Of a stretch of 33,529 nt of DNA, positions 8,034 through 15,812 are shown one piece after another (positions within the stretch are counted from its first letter, which is position 1; each line of letters starts with the position of its first letter). The notes under the pieces are model-generated. The model had not been told where the DNA came from, did no database searches, and was given only the letters and a program-made list of their open reading frames with translations. This DNA is from Bradyrhizobium elkanii WSM2783 (GTDB taxonomy: Bacteria > Pseudomonadota > Alphaproteobacteria > Rhizobiales > Xanthobacteraceae), in contig NZ_AXAP01000090.1 in the NCBI RefSeq assembly GCF_000472865.1, forward strand, positions 1 through 33,529. The letters are read 5' to 3'. A program made the translations under genes and the position numbers.

Positions 8034-8139
8034 ACGCCAAAGCAGTTGCAAAAATGCCACGGCGTCCCCAAATGACACCAAAGTGGGGCGACAAGCCCGA
8101 AAATTTCAGGTCTGATTTCCCGTGAAGGAGACGTGACGG

Positions 8140-9114
8140 ATGCGCGACCCCTATGAGGTCTTGGGGGTGCCGCGGGGCGCCAGCGCTGCCGCGATCAAAA
8201 GCGCCTATCGCAAGCTCGCCAAGAAGCATCATCCCGACAGCAACAAGAACGATCCAAAGGCTGCCGAGCGTTTCGCCGAGATCAACTCGGCCAACGAGAT
8301 CGTTGGCGACGAGGAGAAGCGCAAGCAATTTGACCGCGGCGAGATCGACGCCGAGGGCAAGCCGCGTTTCCAGGGCTTCCCCGGCGGAGGCTTTGGCGGC
8401 GGCGATGCGCGCGGCCGTGCCGGTCCAGGCGGGTTCGAAACCTATACGTTCCGCAGCGGCTCTGGCGGCGGCATGGAAGGCGGCGGTGCAGGCGGCTTCG
8501 AGGACATCCTCAACAGCATGTTCGGCGCCGGTGCGCGTGCGCGCAGGGGCGGCGGCACCCAGTTTGAATTCGATACTGGCGGCGTCGGGCTCGACCTCGA
8601 CCAGAGCGTCGCCATGACGGTGTCGCTGGAGGAAGCGGTGAACGGCGCCGAGAAGCGCGTCCGCCTGCCGACCGGCAAGGAACTCAATGTCAAGATTCCG
8701 GCCGGCGTCAGCTCCGGCCAGCAGATCCGGCTGAAGGGGCAGGGCGAGACGGCGCCCGGCCATCGTCCGGGCGATCTCCTGATCACCGTGACGATTGCGC
8801 CGCATTCCTTCTTCAAGGTCGACGGCAACGATCTCAGGGTCGAGCTGCCGATCACGCTGTACGAGGCGGTGCTGGGCGGCAAGGTCCGCGTGCCGACGCT
8901 TGGCGGCGCGGTCGAATTGTCGATCCCCAAGAACACCTCGAGCGGGCGGACCTTTCGGCTGAAGGGCAAGGGACTGCCGAAGTCGGGCGGCGCGGGCGAC
9001 CTCTACGTCACCACTCGCATCATCCTGCCTGATGGGAACGATGCGGAGCTGGAAGCATTGATGCAGAAGTGGCGCGACCAACATCCTTACAATCCCCGCA
9101 GCGATCTTGGCTGA
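8140..9114 (+). CDS. DnaJ-type (CbpA-like) co-chaperone
   Basis: A 324-residue Hsp40. The J domain spans about 1-65 with HPD at 31-33, which stimulates DnaK ATPase. A Gly/Phe-rich linker follows (about 78-140, GGGFGGGDARGR and GGGMEGGGAGGFEDI). Two C-terminal beta-sandwich domains start near 150 and include KIPAGVSSGQQIRLKGQG and SIPKNTSSGRTFRLKGKG. The cysteine-rich zinc finger of DnaJ proper is absent, which makes it a class II protein like CbpA. AAGGAG lies 9 nt before ATG 8140. It stands alone, without dnaK. I found no convincing heat-shock promoter. An inverted repeat (9119-9128 with 9159-9168) follows the stop. Confidence 0.93.
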   Translation: MRDPYEVLGVPRGASAAAIKSAYRKLAKKHHPDSNKNDPKAAERFAEINSANEIVGDEEKRKQFDRGEIDAEGKPRFQGFPGGGFGGGDARGRAGPGGFETYTFRSGSGGGMEGGGAGGFEDILNSMFGAGARARRGGGTQFEFDTGGVGLDLDQSVAMTVSLEEAVNGAEKRVRLPTGKELNVKIPAGVSSGQQIRLKGQGETAPGHRPGDLLITVTIAPHSFFKVDGNDLRVELPITLYEAVLGGKVRVPTLGGAVELSIPKNTSSGRTFRLKGKGLPKSGGAGDLYVTTRIILPDGNDAELEALMQKWRDQHPYNPRSDLG

Positions 9115-9118
9115 GGGT

Positions 9119-9168
9119 GCGGCCTCGAGAGGGGGACCAGCGCAATACCAAACCCCAATCGAGGCCGC
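9119..9168 (+). repeat. Inverted repeat after the dnaJ-like gene
   Basis: GCGGCCTCGA (9119-9128) is the exact reverse complement of TCGAGGCCGC (9159-9168), with a 30-nt loop. It begins 5 nt after the stop codon. No T-run follows; it could be a processing or 3'-protecting stem. Confidence 0.5.
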
Positions 9169-9387
9169 GAGCGCTGATCGGCGGATCGAGCGCTGCGCGA
9201 TAACGCGGGAACATCCGGTGCGATTCTGAGACGCGCCGATGTCCTTATTCCAGATTTTCGATGACGGAATTGGGACATCGGGCAAGTGTGGCCCTTGCGT
9301 CACGAACGTCCGCGAAATGCGGGCGTTTTCGCAAAACCCGGTATTGCCCGGTCTTTCGAATCGCTGTGCGCGAACTACATAACCTCG

Positions 9388-9474
9388 TGCGACGGCGCCT
9401 TGCGCTGTCGCAGCCCTCCTTGGGCGTTTCCTCCCTAGACTTGGGCCGCTTGCTGTCGCAGGTGGCCCTTTTTT
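9388..9474 (+). ncRNA. Trans-acting sRNA candidate with anti-SD motifs (alpha-r14-like)
   Basis: About 87 nt folding into three stem-loops. Hairpin 1 has 10 bp (9389-9398 with 9402-9411). Hairpin 2 is GCCC/GGGC (9413-9416 with 9422-9425) and shows TCCTT in its loop, so that CCCTCCTT is a partly exposed anti-SD sequence. A single-stranded TTTCCTCCC (9428-9436) is the second anti-SD motif. Hairpin 3 is an 11-bp terminator stem (9443-9453 with 9458-9468, tetraloop TGTC) followed by six T. A TACATA -10-like box (9376-9381) would place the start near 9388; no clear -35 was seen. Rhizobial alpha-r14 sRNAs and Rhodobacter cuckoo-type sRNAs carry such CCUCC motifs and bind ribosome sites of many mRNAs. 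Family membership is inferred from motif and layout. Nothing else is evident in 9169-9387. Confidence 0.65.
9443..9474 (+). terminator. Intrinsic terminator of the sRNA
   Basis: GGGCCGCTTGC (9443-9453) pairs with GCAGGTGGCCC (9458-9468) including two G-U pairs, tetraloop TGTC, then six T (9469-9474). It reads on the plus strand, while the gene to its right runs the other way, so it must end a transcript that starts in this gap or at the dnaJ-like gene. Confidence 0.85.
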
Positions 9475-9505
9475 CTCAGTTGTGGCCGGGGACGATCGTG
9501 CTGGC

Positions 9506-10279
9506 TCAACCGCCGGTCTTTTCCATCTGATCGTAGACGGCTTGCGCGATCTGGGTCAGGCGGTTGCGGTCGCTGCCGCCTGAGACGACGTAGCCGACGC
9601 CGCGGTCGGCCCAGAACAGCGCGCCCTCATTGCCGTGGGTGGCGTAACGCATTTGCGTGGTCTCCGCCTGCGCCTTGGAGGCGTAGACCGTGAAGCGCTC
9701 GCCGGAGGCGCTTTCATACATCAGGAAAGAAGCCGGCCGCCCGGTCGGGCCAGGCAGCAGCCGGCCACCAACCAGCTTCAATCCCGCCGCCGACAGCTCC
9801 GGCGCGCGCACGTCCCAGCCGCAGCGCTTCGTCAGCCAGGCCTGCAGATGGGCGCGCTCATCGCCGGGCACCTCGACCGGATGGCGGACCTCGACCACAT
9901 AGAGCCGGTGCGCGTCCATCGCATCGAGCGTGAAGCTCTGCAGCGGCGAGGGCTTGGCCGCCGCGCCATGCGCGATCCAGCCGACGCCGCCGCCGGCGAT
10001 GAATGCCACCAGCGCCGCCGCAATGGCGCCATAGACCAGCTTGCGCGGCTGGCGCACCAATTGCTCGATCTCGAGCCGCTTCGGCACCGCCTCGTCTGCG
10101 ACCGAATCGTAGCGCGCGTGCAGCACGTCGGCCATGGCGAGCCACGACCGCACCCGTTCGGCGTCATCGGGGTGCGCTGCCAGCCACGCCTCGACGTCGC
10201 CGCGGCGCTCCGCCGGCAATTCGTTGTCGACATAGGCGTGCAGCTCGTCCTCGGTGACGGGAATCCTGGGGTTGGTCAT
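9506..10279 (-). CDS. Membrane anti-sigma factor
   Basis: A 257-residue single-pass inner-membrane protein. The N-terminal anti-sigma domain (about 7-60) begins with the typical TEDELHAYVDNELPAERR. It keeps a histidine (His14) but has no cysteines, so the zinc-binding H-C-C motif of ZAS anti-sigma factors is missing. One membrane helix lies at about 82-103. The periplasmic part (about 110-257) has no recognised catalytic motif and one cysteine near 153. The gene is 76 bp downstream of the ECF sigma gene on the same strand, so it very likely sequesters that sigma factor. Such factors usually release sigma after envelope or oxidative signals; the signal here is unknown. Ribosome site weak (AGAGACGA). 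Confidence 0.85.
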   Translation of the reverse strand: MTNPRIPVTEDELHAYVDNELPAERRGDVEAWLAAHPDDAERVRSWLAMADVLHARYDSVADEAVPKRLEIEQLVRQPRKLVYGAIAAALVAFIAGGGVGWIAHGAAAKPSPLQSFTLDAMDAHRLYVVEVRHPVEVPGDERAHLQAWLTKRCGWDVRAPELSAAGLKLVGGRLLPGPTGRPASFLMYESASGERFTVYASKAQAETTQMRYATHGNEGALFWADRGVGYVVSGGSDRNRLTQIAQAVYDQMEKTGG

Positions 10280-10355
10280 CGCAGTCGTCTCTGTCTAATC
10301 CTCAACAATCCAAATCGCCTCAACCTGATGTCATGGCTATGCACAACGCCTGCCA

Positions 10356-10847
10356 TCATTTCACCCGCCTCAGCGTCGTCGCCCGTTCGCCTTCGAGGAA
10401 GGCTTTAACGTGGGCGCGAGCGCGGGCAAGCCGGGACATCACGGTGCCGATCGGCACGCCCTGGATGTCGGCGACTTCGCGGTAACTCAATCCTTCCAGC
10501 ATCACCAGAAGCAGCGCCGCGCGCTGCTCTTCCACCAGCGTCGCCAGCGCGCGCGCAATGTCGCGGCCTTCGGCCTCGGTGCCGCTGGCGTCCGGATTGT
10601 TGTCCAGCAGCGGCATGAATTGCGGCCGCCGCGCCAGCGAGCGGCGGCGGTTCTTGTTGAGGTTGGTCAGGATCGTATAGAGCCAGCTCCGCACGTCGCC
10701 GCCGAGGAACAGCCGCTCGGAACGCAGCGCCCGCACCAAGGTGTCCTGCACCAAATCGTCGGCGATATCGGCATCGCGCGCCAGCGCCCGCGCGTAACGG
10801 CGCAGCGCCGGGATCATGGCTTCAACACTCTGCCGGAACGCGGTCAT
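10356..10847 (-). CDS. ECF-family RNA polymerase sigma factor
   Basis: A 163-residue group 4 sigma factor. Region 2 spans about 8-72, with DADIADDLVQDTLVRAL (25-41) and the -10 recognition part DVRSWLYTILTNL (51-63). Region 4 spans about 97-150, with LEGLSYREVADIQGVPIGTVMSRLARAR (118-144 region) as the helix-turn-helix that reads the -35 element. No extra C-terminal domain is present. It precedes its anti-sigma factor in the same orientation, the usual ECF operon order. The start is ATG 10847; SD is weak. A GGAAT...TGTTAT pair upstream could be an autoregulated ECF promoter. Confidence 0.92.
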   Translation of the reverse strand: MTAFRQSVEAMIPALRRYARALARDADIADDLVQDTLVRALRSERLFLGGDVRSWLYTILTNLNKNRRRSLARRPQFMPLLDNNPDASGTEAEGRDIARALATLVEEQRAALLLVMLEGLSYREVADIQGVPIGTVMSRLARARAHVKAFLEGERATTLRRVK

Positions 10848-10892
10848 GACACCGGATCTTCATCCTGCTTCAGCTCGGACGCCTTGCCTAAC

Positions 10893-10919
10893 ATAACACC
10901 CAAATGACACGACTATTCC
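10893..10919 (-). promoter_or_regulatory. Possible ECF-type promoter of the sigma/anti-sigma pair
   Basis: On the minus strand GGAAT (10919-10915) is followed after 16 nt by TGTTAT (10898-10893), 45 nt before the sigma ATG. ECF sigma factors typically use GGAA-type -35 elements and often transcribe themselves. The match is short and could be chance. Confidence 0.3.
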
Positions 10920-11031
10920 GTCGATCGCGACGGGGCCAAATCAGCGTTAACAGGAGGCGGATTTGGACTGTACCGCGGTGGAGCGCTGGTGTACCTCCGA
11001 ATACCAAATGCAACGCGAGAATGGACAGCGG

Positions 11032-11850
11032 ATGGCACAGAAATCGGGTCTGATGCAGGGCAAGCGCGGCGTGATCCTTGGCGTTGCCAACAACCGCTCG
11101 ATCGCCTGGGGGATCGCCAAAGCCTGCCACGACGCCGGCGCCGAGATCGCGCTCACCTGGCAGGGCGATGCCCTGAAGAAGCGGGTCGAGCCCTTGGCGA
11201 AGGAATTGAACGCGCTTCTGCTCGGCCATTGCGACGTCACCGACGCCGCGACGATCGATGCGGTGTTCGACGTCATCAGGGAGAAGTGGGGCAAGATCGA
11301 CTTCGTCGTGCATGCGATCGCCTTCTCCGACAAGGACCAGCTCGATGGCCGCTACATCGAGACCACGGCGGAGAATTTCTCCAAGTCCATGCTGATCAGC
11401 TGCTACTCGCTGACCGCGATCGCGCAGCGGGCCGAGAAGCTGATGACCGACGGCGGCTCGATCATCACGCTGACCTATTATGGCGCCGAGAAGTGGATGC
11501 CGCATTACAACGTGATGGGCGTCGCGAAAGCGGCGCTGGAAGCGAGCGTGCGCTATCTGGCCGCCGATCTCGGCGAGAAGAACATCCGCGTCAACGCGAT
11601 CTCGGCTGGTCCGATCAAGACGCTCGCGGCCTCCGGCATCGGCGATTTCCGCTACATTCTGAAGTGGAACGAGTACAACGCTCCAATGCGGCGCACGGTC
11701 ACGATCGAGGAGGTCGGCGACAGCGCGCTTTATCTGTTGTCCGATCTTTCCCGCGGTGTCACCGGCGAGGTGCATCACGTCGATTCCGGCTATCACATTG
11801 TCGGCATGAAGCGTCCCGATGCGCCTGACATTTCGCTCGCCAAGGAATAG
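11032..11850 (+). CDS. fabI: Enoyl-[acyl-carrier-protein] reductase (NADH)
   Basis: A 272-residue FabI-type enoyl-ACP reductase that catalyses the last reduction of each fatty-acid elongation cycle. The FabI cofactor loop GVANNRSIAWGIA (17-29) replaces the usual SDR loop. Catalytic Tyr149, Tyr159 and Lys166 are in YYGAEKWMPHYNVMGVAKA, and the substrate-lid region SAGPIKTLAASGIGDF (191-206) is present. This is the enzyme class inhibited by triclosan and diazaborines. The start is ATG 11032; in-frame ATGs at 11008 and earlier would add residues not usual in the family, and none has a good ribosome site. It is divergent from the ECF sigma gene and is followed after 17 bp by a phosphatase gene. 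Confidence 0.95.
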   Translation: MAQKSGLMQGKRGVILGVANNRSIAWGIAKACHDAGAEIALTWQGDALKKRVEPLAKELNALLLGHCDVTDAATIDAVFDVIREKWGKIDFVVHAIAFSDKDQLDGRYIETTAENFSKSMLISCYSLTAIAQRAEKLMTDGGSIITLTYYGAEKWMPHYNVMGVAKAALEASVRYLAADLGEKNIRVNAISAGPIKTLAASGIGDFRYILKWNEYNAPMRRTVTIEEVGDSALYLLSDLSRGVTGEVHHVDSGYHIVGMKRPDAPDISLAKE

Positions 11851-11867
11851 CTGCTGCGTCGATAGCA

Positions 11868-12461
11868 ATGCCAACAATCTACTACATCCGCCATGGCGAG
11901 ACGGCATGGAACGCGGAAGGCCGGCTTCAAGGCACCCTGGATATTCCGCTGAACGATCGTGGGCGCGCGCAAGCGTCCCATGCCGGCCATGTGCTCGCCG
12001 ACCTTCTCAGGCGCGACGGATATGACAGGGCAACGCTGCCCTACGTCTCGAGCCCGCTCGGACGGGCGCGCCAGACCATGGAGCTGGCGCGTCGCGCGCT
12101 GGAATTGCCGCCTGGCGACTATTCGCTCGACGACCGGTTGCGCGAGATCGGCTACGGCGTCTGGGAAGGCTCGACGCTGGCGGAGATGCAACTCGCCGAT
12201 CCCGAGCTCTACGCCAAGCGCCAGACCGCAAAATGGACGATGGCGCCGGAGGGCGGCGAGACCTACGCCTTGGTGCAGCTGCGGGTGCGCGAGTGGTACG
12301 ACTCGCTCCCGGGCGACACCGTCGCCGTGGCGCATGGCGGCACCTGCCGCGCCCTGATGGTGTCGCTCGGGATCGAAACCCCTGATAGCGCCGCGGACCT
12401 CTACATCGAGCAGGGCGCCGTCTACCTGTTTCGCGACGGCGGGCTGGTGAAGTATAGTTAA
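11868..12461 (+). CDS. Histidine phosphatase family protein (phosphoglycerate-mutase-like)
   Basis: A 197-residue member of the RHG branch of the histidine phosphatase superfamily. RHGET (8-12) holds the phosphorylated His9; Arg66 in SSPLGRARQT, Glu93 in LREIGYGVWEG and His156 in AHGGT complete the phosphate pocket. The size and the LREIGYGVWEG motif suit a cobalamin-phosphatase-like or broad phosphatase better than a glycolytic mutase; substrate is unknown. The start ATG 11868 is 17 nt after the fabI stop, so the two are probably co-transcribed. No strong ribosome site. Confidence 0.87.
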   Translation: MPTIYYIRHGETAWNAEGRLQGTLDIPLNDRGRAQASHAGHVLADLLRRDGYDRATLPYVSSPLGRARQTMELARRALELPPGDYSLDDRLREIGYGVWEGSTLAEMQLADPELYAKRQTAKWTMAPEGGETYALVQLRVREWYDSLPGDTVAVAHGGTCRALMVSLGIETPDSAADLYIEQGAVYLFRDGGLVKYS

Positions 12462-12475
12462 GAACCGCGCTCCGC

Positions 12476-12562
12476 CGTCATGGCCGGGCTTGTCCCGGCC
12501 ATCCACGGCTTGGCGGCGCGGAATGAAGCGCGTGGATGCCCGGGACAAGCCCGGGCATGACG
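12476..12562. repeat. Palindromic intergenic repeat, family A, two-armed unit
   Basis: Arms CGTCATGGCCGGG...CCCGGCCATCCACG and CGTGGATGCCCGGG...CCCGGGCATGACG face each other, the same design and nearly the same length (87 bp) as 6768-6855. It lies between the phosphatase gene and aroC. Confidence 0.8.
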
Positions 12563-12648
12563 ACCGAAGTTTGACGCTGTCGACTGCGCGCGTTACGACA
12601 TGCTGACAGTCAACGTTGCATTACAACGCACAAGGCGGCGATCACCGA

Positions 12649-13734
12649 ATGTCCCACAACACCTTCGGCCATTTGTTTCGGGTCACGACCTTCGGCGAGA
12701 GCCATGGGGTGGCGATCGGCTGCGTGGTCGATGGCTGTCCGCCGCTGATCCCGCTGACGGTCGAGGAGATCCAGCACGATCTCGACCGCCGCCGGCCGGG
12801 CCAGTCCCGCTTCACCACCCAGCGCCAGGAGCCGGATGCGGTGAAGATCCTGTCCGGCGTGATGGCGCATCCGGAGACCGGCGTGCAGGTGACGACGGGC
12901 ACGCCGATCAGCCTCCTGATCGAGAACACCGACCAGCGCTCGAAGGACTATTCCGAGATCAAGGACAAGTTCCGCCCGGGCCATGCCGACTTCACCTATG
13001 AGGCCAAATATGGCCTGCGCGATTATCGCGGCGGCGGCCGCTCCTCTGCGCGTGAGACCGCGACCCGGGTCGCTGCCGGCGCGATCGCGCGAAAGGTCCT
13101 GCCGGAGATCAAGATCCGCGGCGCGCTGGTGCAGATGGGCCCCCACAAGATCGATCGCGACAAGTGGGATTGGGACGAGATTGGCCGCAATCCGTTCTTC
13201 TGCCCGGACCAGGACAAAGCGGCGTTCTTCGAAGATTATCTCGATGGCATCAGGAAGAAGGGCTCCTCGATCGGCGCGGTGATCGAAGTCGTGGCCGAGG
13301 GCGTGCCGCCCGGGCTCGGTGCGCCGATCTACGCCAAGCTCGATAGCGAGTTGGCGGCTGCGATGATGAGCATCAATGCAGTGAAGGGTGTCGAGATCGG
13401 CGCCGGGTTCGGCGCGGCCGAATTGTCGGGCGAGGAGAACGCCGACGAGATGCGCACCGGCAATGACGGCGTGCGTTTCCTGTCCAACAACGCCGGCGGC
13501 ATCCTGGGCGGCATCTCCACCGGCCAGCCGGTGGTGGTGCGCTTCGCCGTGAAGCCGACCTCCTCGATCCTGTCGCCGCGGCTGACCGTGGACCGCAGCG
13601 GCGCCGAGACCGATATCATGACCAAGGGCCGCCACGACCCCTGCGTCGGCATTCGCGCCGTGCCGGTGGGCGAGGCGATGATGGCCTGCGTGCTCGCCGA
13701 TCATTTCCTGCGGCACCGGGGACAGGTTGGATAG
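12649..13734 (+). CDS. aroC: Chorismate synthase
   Basis: A 361-residue FMN-dependent enzyme that converts 5-enolpyruvylshikimate-3-phosphate to chorismate, the branch point to aromatic amino acids and folate. Signatures: FGESHG (15-20), RRPGQSRFTTQRQE (near 48-61), YGLRDYRGGGRSSARETA (near 122-139), GISTGQPVVVRFAVKPTSS (near 288-306) and GRHDPCVGIRAVPVGEAM (near 327-344). Length is that of the short bacterial form. The start is ATG 12649, which gives the family N-terminus MSHNTFGHLFRVTTFGESHG; an AAGG lies about 14 nt upstream, which is rather far. Confidence 0.96.
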   Translation: MSHNTFGHLFRVTTFGESHGVAIGCVVDGCPPLIPLTVEEIQHDLDRRRPGQSRFTTQRQEPDAVKILSGVMAHPETGVQVTTGTPISLLIENTDQRSKDYSEIKDKFRPGHADFTYEAKYGLRDYRGGGRSSARETATRVAAGAIARKVLPEIKIRGALVQMGPHKIDRDKWDWDEIGRNPFFCPDQDKAAFFEDYLDGIRKKGSSIGAVIEVVAEGVPPGLGAPIYAKLDSELAAAMMSINAVKGVEIGAGFGAAELSGEENADEMRTGNDGVRFLSNNAGGILGGISTGQPVVVRFAVKPTSSILSPRLTVDRSGAETDIMTKGRHDPCVGIRAVPVGEAMMACVLADHFLRHRGQVG

Positions 13735-13757
13735 AATCTGACAGCACAGAGGCCGTG

Positions 13758-14939
13758 ATGCAGATCGACACCAGGGGGATCGCGGACTGGCTGATCGACG
13801 GCGCAAGGTCGACCCCTGTTGTCACCGACATGGTCTCCGAACTGTGCGGGCGCCTGGTCGCGGCCGGCATCCCGCTGTGGCGGGTCGGCTTCTTCATCCG
13901 GACGCTGCACCCCGAAATCTACGGGCGCAATTTCATCTGGAAGCCCGGCGAGCCCGTCGTCGTCGGCTCGGTTGATTTCGACATCAGGCAAACGCCGGAG
14001 TTCATCGCAAGCCCGCTTGCGGTCGTTTTTGGCGAGGTCAGGGAGGTGCGGTGCCGCACCGACGATCCCGAAAGCCGGCGATTTCCCTTCCTCGACGACA
14101 TGCGCGCGGAAGGCGTGACCGACTATGTGGCCATACCGCTACGCTTCATCGATGGCTTTACGCATGCCTCCAGTTGGACCACCAAGCAGGCGGGCGGTTT
14201 CACCGACGAGCAACTCGCCGCACTGCGATCGGTGCTGCCGGCGCTGACGCGTCTGATCGAGGTGATCGGCCTTCGCCGCGTCGCCGCGACCTTGCTCGAC
14301 ACCTATGTCGGCAACCGCGCGGGCACGCGCATCCTCGACGGCCAGATCCGGCGCGGGCACGGCGAGACCATGCATGCGGCGATCTGGCTGTCGGACTTGC
14401 GTGGCTTCACCGCATTATCGGACCGGCTTCCCGCCGAAACCGTCGTCGACATGCTCAACCGCTATTTCGACTGCCAGGTTGCCTCGATCCGTGCCCATGA
14501 TGGCGAGGTGCTGAAATACATGGGCGATGGACTGCTCGCGGTTTTTCCGATCGATGAGTATGTCGGGGATGCGCAACAGGTCTGTTCGCACGTGTTGGAA
14601 GCCGCGCAGGACATGCGGGCCAGCGTCGAGGCACTGCGGTATCCGGTCGGCGACGTCGTCGAGCGTTTCCGTTTCGGCGTTGCGCTGCACGTCGGAACAA
14701 TTCTCTATGGCAATATCGGCGGCGGCAACCGGCTCGACTTCACCTGCATCGGCCGAGCGGTGAATCTTGCCGCGCGACTGGAGAAGATCGCCGGCCGACT
14801 TGGCCGCACGGTCGTGGCCTCCGAAGGCTTTGCCGGCATCTGCCGCGGCGGCTGGGATGATCTCGGCGAATTTCCGATCGCAGGTTTTTCCAAGGCCCAG
14901 CGCGTCTATGGCCTGATGGGCGAAACGTCTGCCAGCTGA
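13758..14939 (+). CDS. Class III adenylate cyclase
   Basis: A 393-residue protein with a C-terminal class III nucleotide cyclase domain (about 203-385). Metal ligands are Asp213 in SDLRGFT and Asp257 in YMGDGLLAVF. Base-selecting Lys253 and Asp327 (RLDFTCIG) are of the adenylate, not guanylate, type. The transition-state pair Asn336 and Arg340 is present in AVNLAARLE. All residues for an active homodimer are therefore there. The N-terminal ~200 residues have no membrane helix; residues about 20-170 may form a sensory fold, common in rhizobial cyclases but of unknown ligand. Start: ATG 13758, with AGAGG 5 nt upstream; GTG 13755 is adjacent. It follows aroC by 23 bp and converges with a membrane-protein gene 15 bp away. 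Confidence 0.92.
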   Translation: MQIDTRGIADWLIDGARSTPVVTDMVSELCGRLVAAGIPLWRVGFFIRTLHPEIYGRNFIWKPGEPVVVGSVDFDIRQTPEFIASPLAVVFGEVREVRCRTDDPESRRFPFLDDMRAEGVTDYVAIPLRFIDGFTHASSWTTKQAGGFTDEQLAALRSVLPALTRLIEVIGLRRVAATLLDTYVGNRAGTRILDGQIRRGHGETMHAAIWLSDLRGFTALSDRLPAETVVDMLNRYFDCQVASIRAHDGEVLKYMGDGLLAVFPIDEYVGDAQQVCSHVLEAAQDMRASVEALRYPVGDVVERFRFGVALHVGTILYGNIGGGNRLDFTCIGRAVNLAARLEKIAGRLGRTVVASEGFAGICRGGWDDLGEFPIAGFSKAQRVYGLMGETSAS

Positions 14940-14954
14940 ATTCCGCGGCGACGC

Positions 14955-15725
14955 CTAGTCGTGGACATAGGACTGCTTCAGGCCGTAGGTCAGGATCAAC
15001 AGTGTCGCCCACAACCGCAGCATTGCGAAGCTGAAGATGAATACGAAATAGACGAGATTCTTGACGAGCTGACTGGACGTGGAGGTCTGCCAGAAAACCA
15101 CAATCGCACTGCGGACCAAGCCCTGGCCAAAGCTCAGACCTAGATTGACCACCCCAAGAGCTATCACGGCGGCCCCCAGCCAGAACCACCGCCTTGCAAG
15201 CTCGCCAGCGGCTTCGAAGAATGCCACCCGACCGCCGTTTTGCTCGGCACCCACAACCATCAGAAGTGTCACGGCGCCGACTGCGGCGCTCCAGAATTTT
15301 CCCATGACGGTGAACTGATCGAAGGCCATGCCGTCGATTCCCGCCAGCATATGGGGCGCCAGGGATCCGTAGCCGGCCGCCGCAAGCGCGGCTGCTGCCG
15401 CGATCATCAACAGCGCTATCCGACACGCGATCGCGAGCGACAATTTGAATTGCTCCGCGATCCCAAGCTCGCCGAGGCTGCTTTGGCCACCGGTCATCTC
15501 GATGCAGCGTTGAGCTGCTACGAGAACGGCGTGAATGACGGCAAGGTTGGCGATGATGATTGCAGGCAGAGCAACTCCGCCGCCGCCGAAGGCAATGACC
15601 CGCATCGCCGCGGCCAGTATCAGCCATGGCAGCGCGAGAATAACAAATCGATACGGCCCGAACGAGATGTCCGGAAGGGAGGCCTGCCGTTGCTTGCGGA
15701 ATGCGACCGTCATGAACGCGATCAT
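14955..15725 (-). CDS. Six-helix membrane protein of unknown function
   Basis: A 256-residue integral membrane protein. Hydrophobic segments lie at about 27-46, 52-71, 95-119, 144-160, 181-201 and 222-249. A hydrophilic loop (72-94) and the segment EQNGGRVAFFEAAGELARRW (161-180) separate them. I recognise no family motif. Start may be ATG 15725 or ATG 15713 (MTVAFRKQRQ); neither has a Shine-Dalgarno match. It converges with the adenylate cyclase gene and lies downstream of clpS on the same strand, 87 bp away. A link to either is not shown by the sequence. Confidence 0.65.
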   Translation of the reverse strand: MIAFMTVAFRKQRQASLPDISFGPYRFVILALPWLILAAAMRVIAFGGGGVALPAIIIANLAVIHAVLVAAQRCIEMTGGQSSLGELGIAEQFKLSLAIACRIALLMIAAAAALAAAGYGSLAPHMLAGIDGMAFDQFTVMGKFWSAAVGAVTLLMVVGAEQNGGRVAFFEAAGELARRWFWLGAAVIALGVVNLGLSFGQGLVRSAIVVFWQTSTSSQLVKNLVYFVFIFSFAMLRLWATLLILTYGLKQSYVHD

Positions 15726-15812
15726 GCCGGCAAAAACTGAACCGTCGGTCGCGCCGGCAGCTAAAATTGGCAGGAAATCCGGTTACCAGAACCTTTCGGG
15801 TCTCGTCGCGGC

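Noticed and set aside
8034..8139. Heat-shock (sigma-32-type) promoter before the dnaJ-like gene
   Set aside because: No CTTG...CCCAT-like pair at suitable spacing; only a weak CCCCA/TGGGG stem (8066-8088) is seen.
9261..9530. 89-codon open frame over the sRNA region
   Set aside because: It runs through the sRNA hairpins and terminator and into the convergent gene end; no ribosome site and no recognisable protein features.
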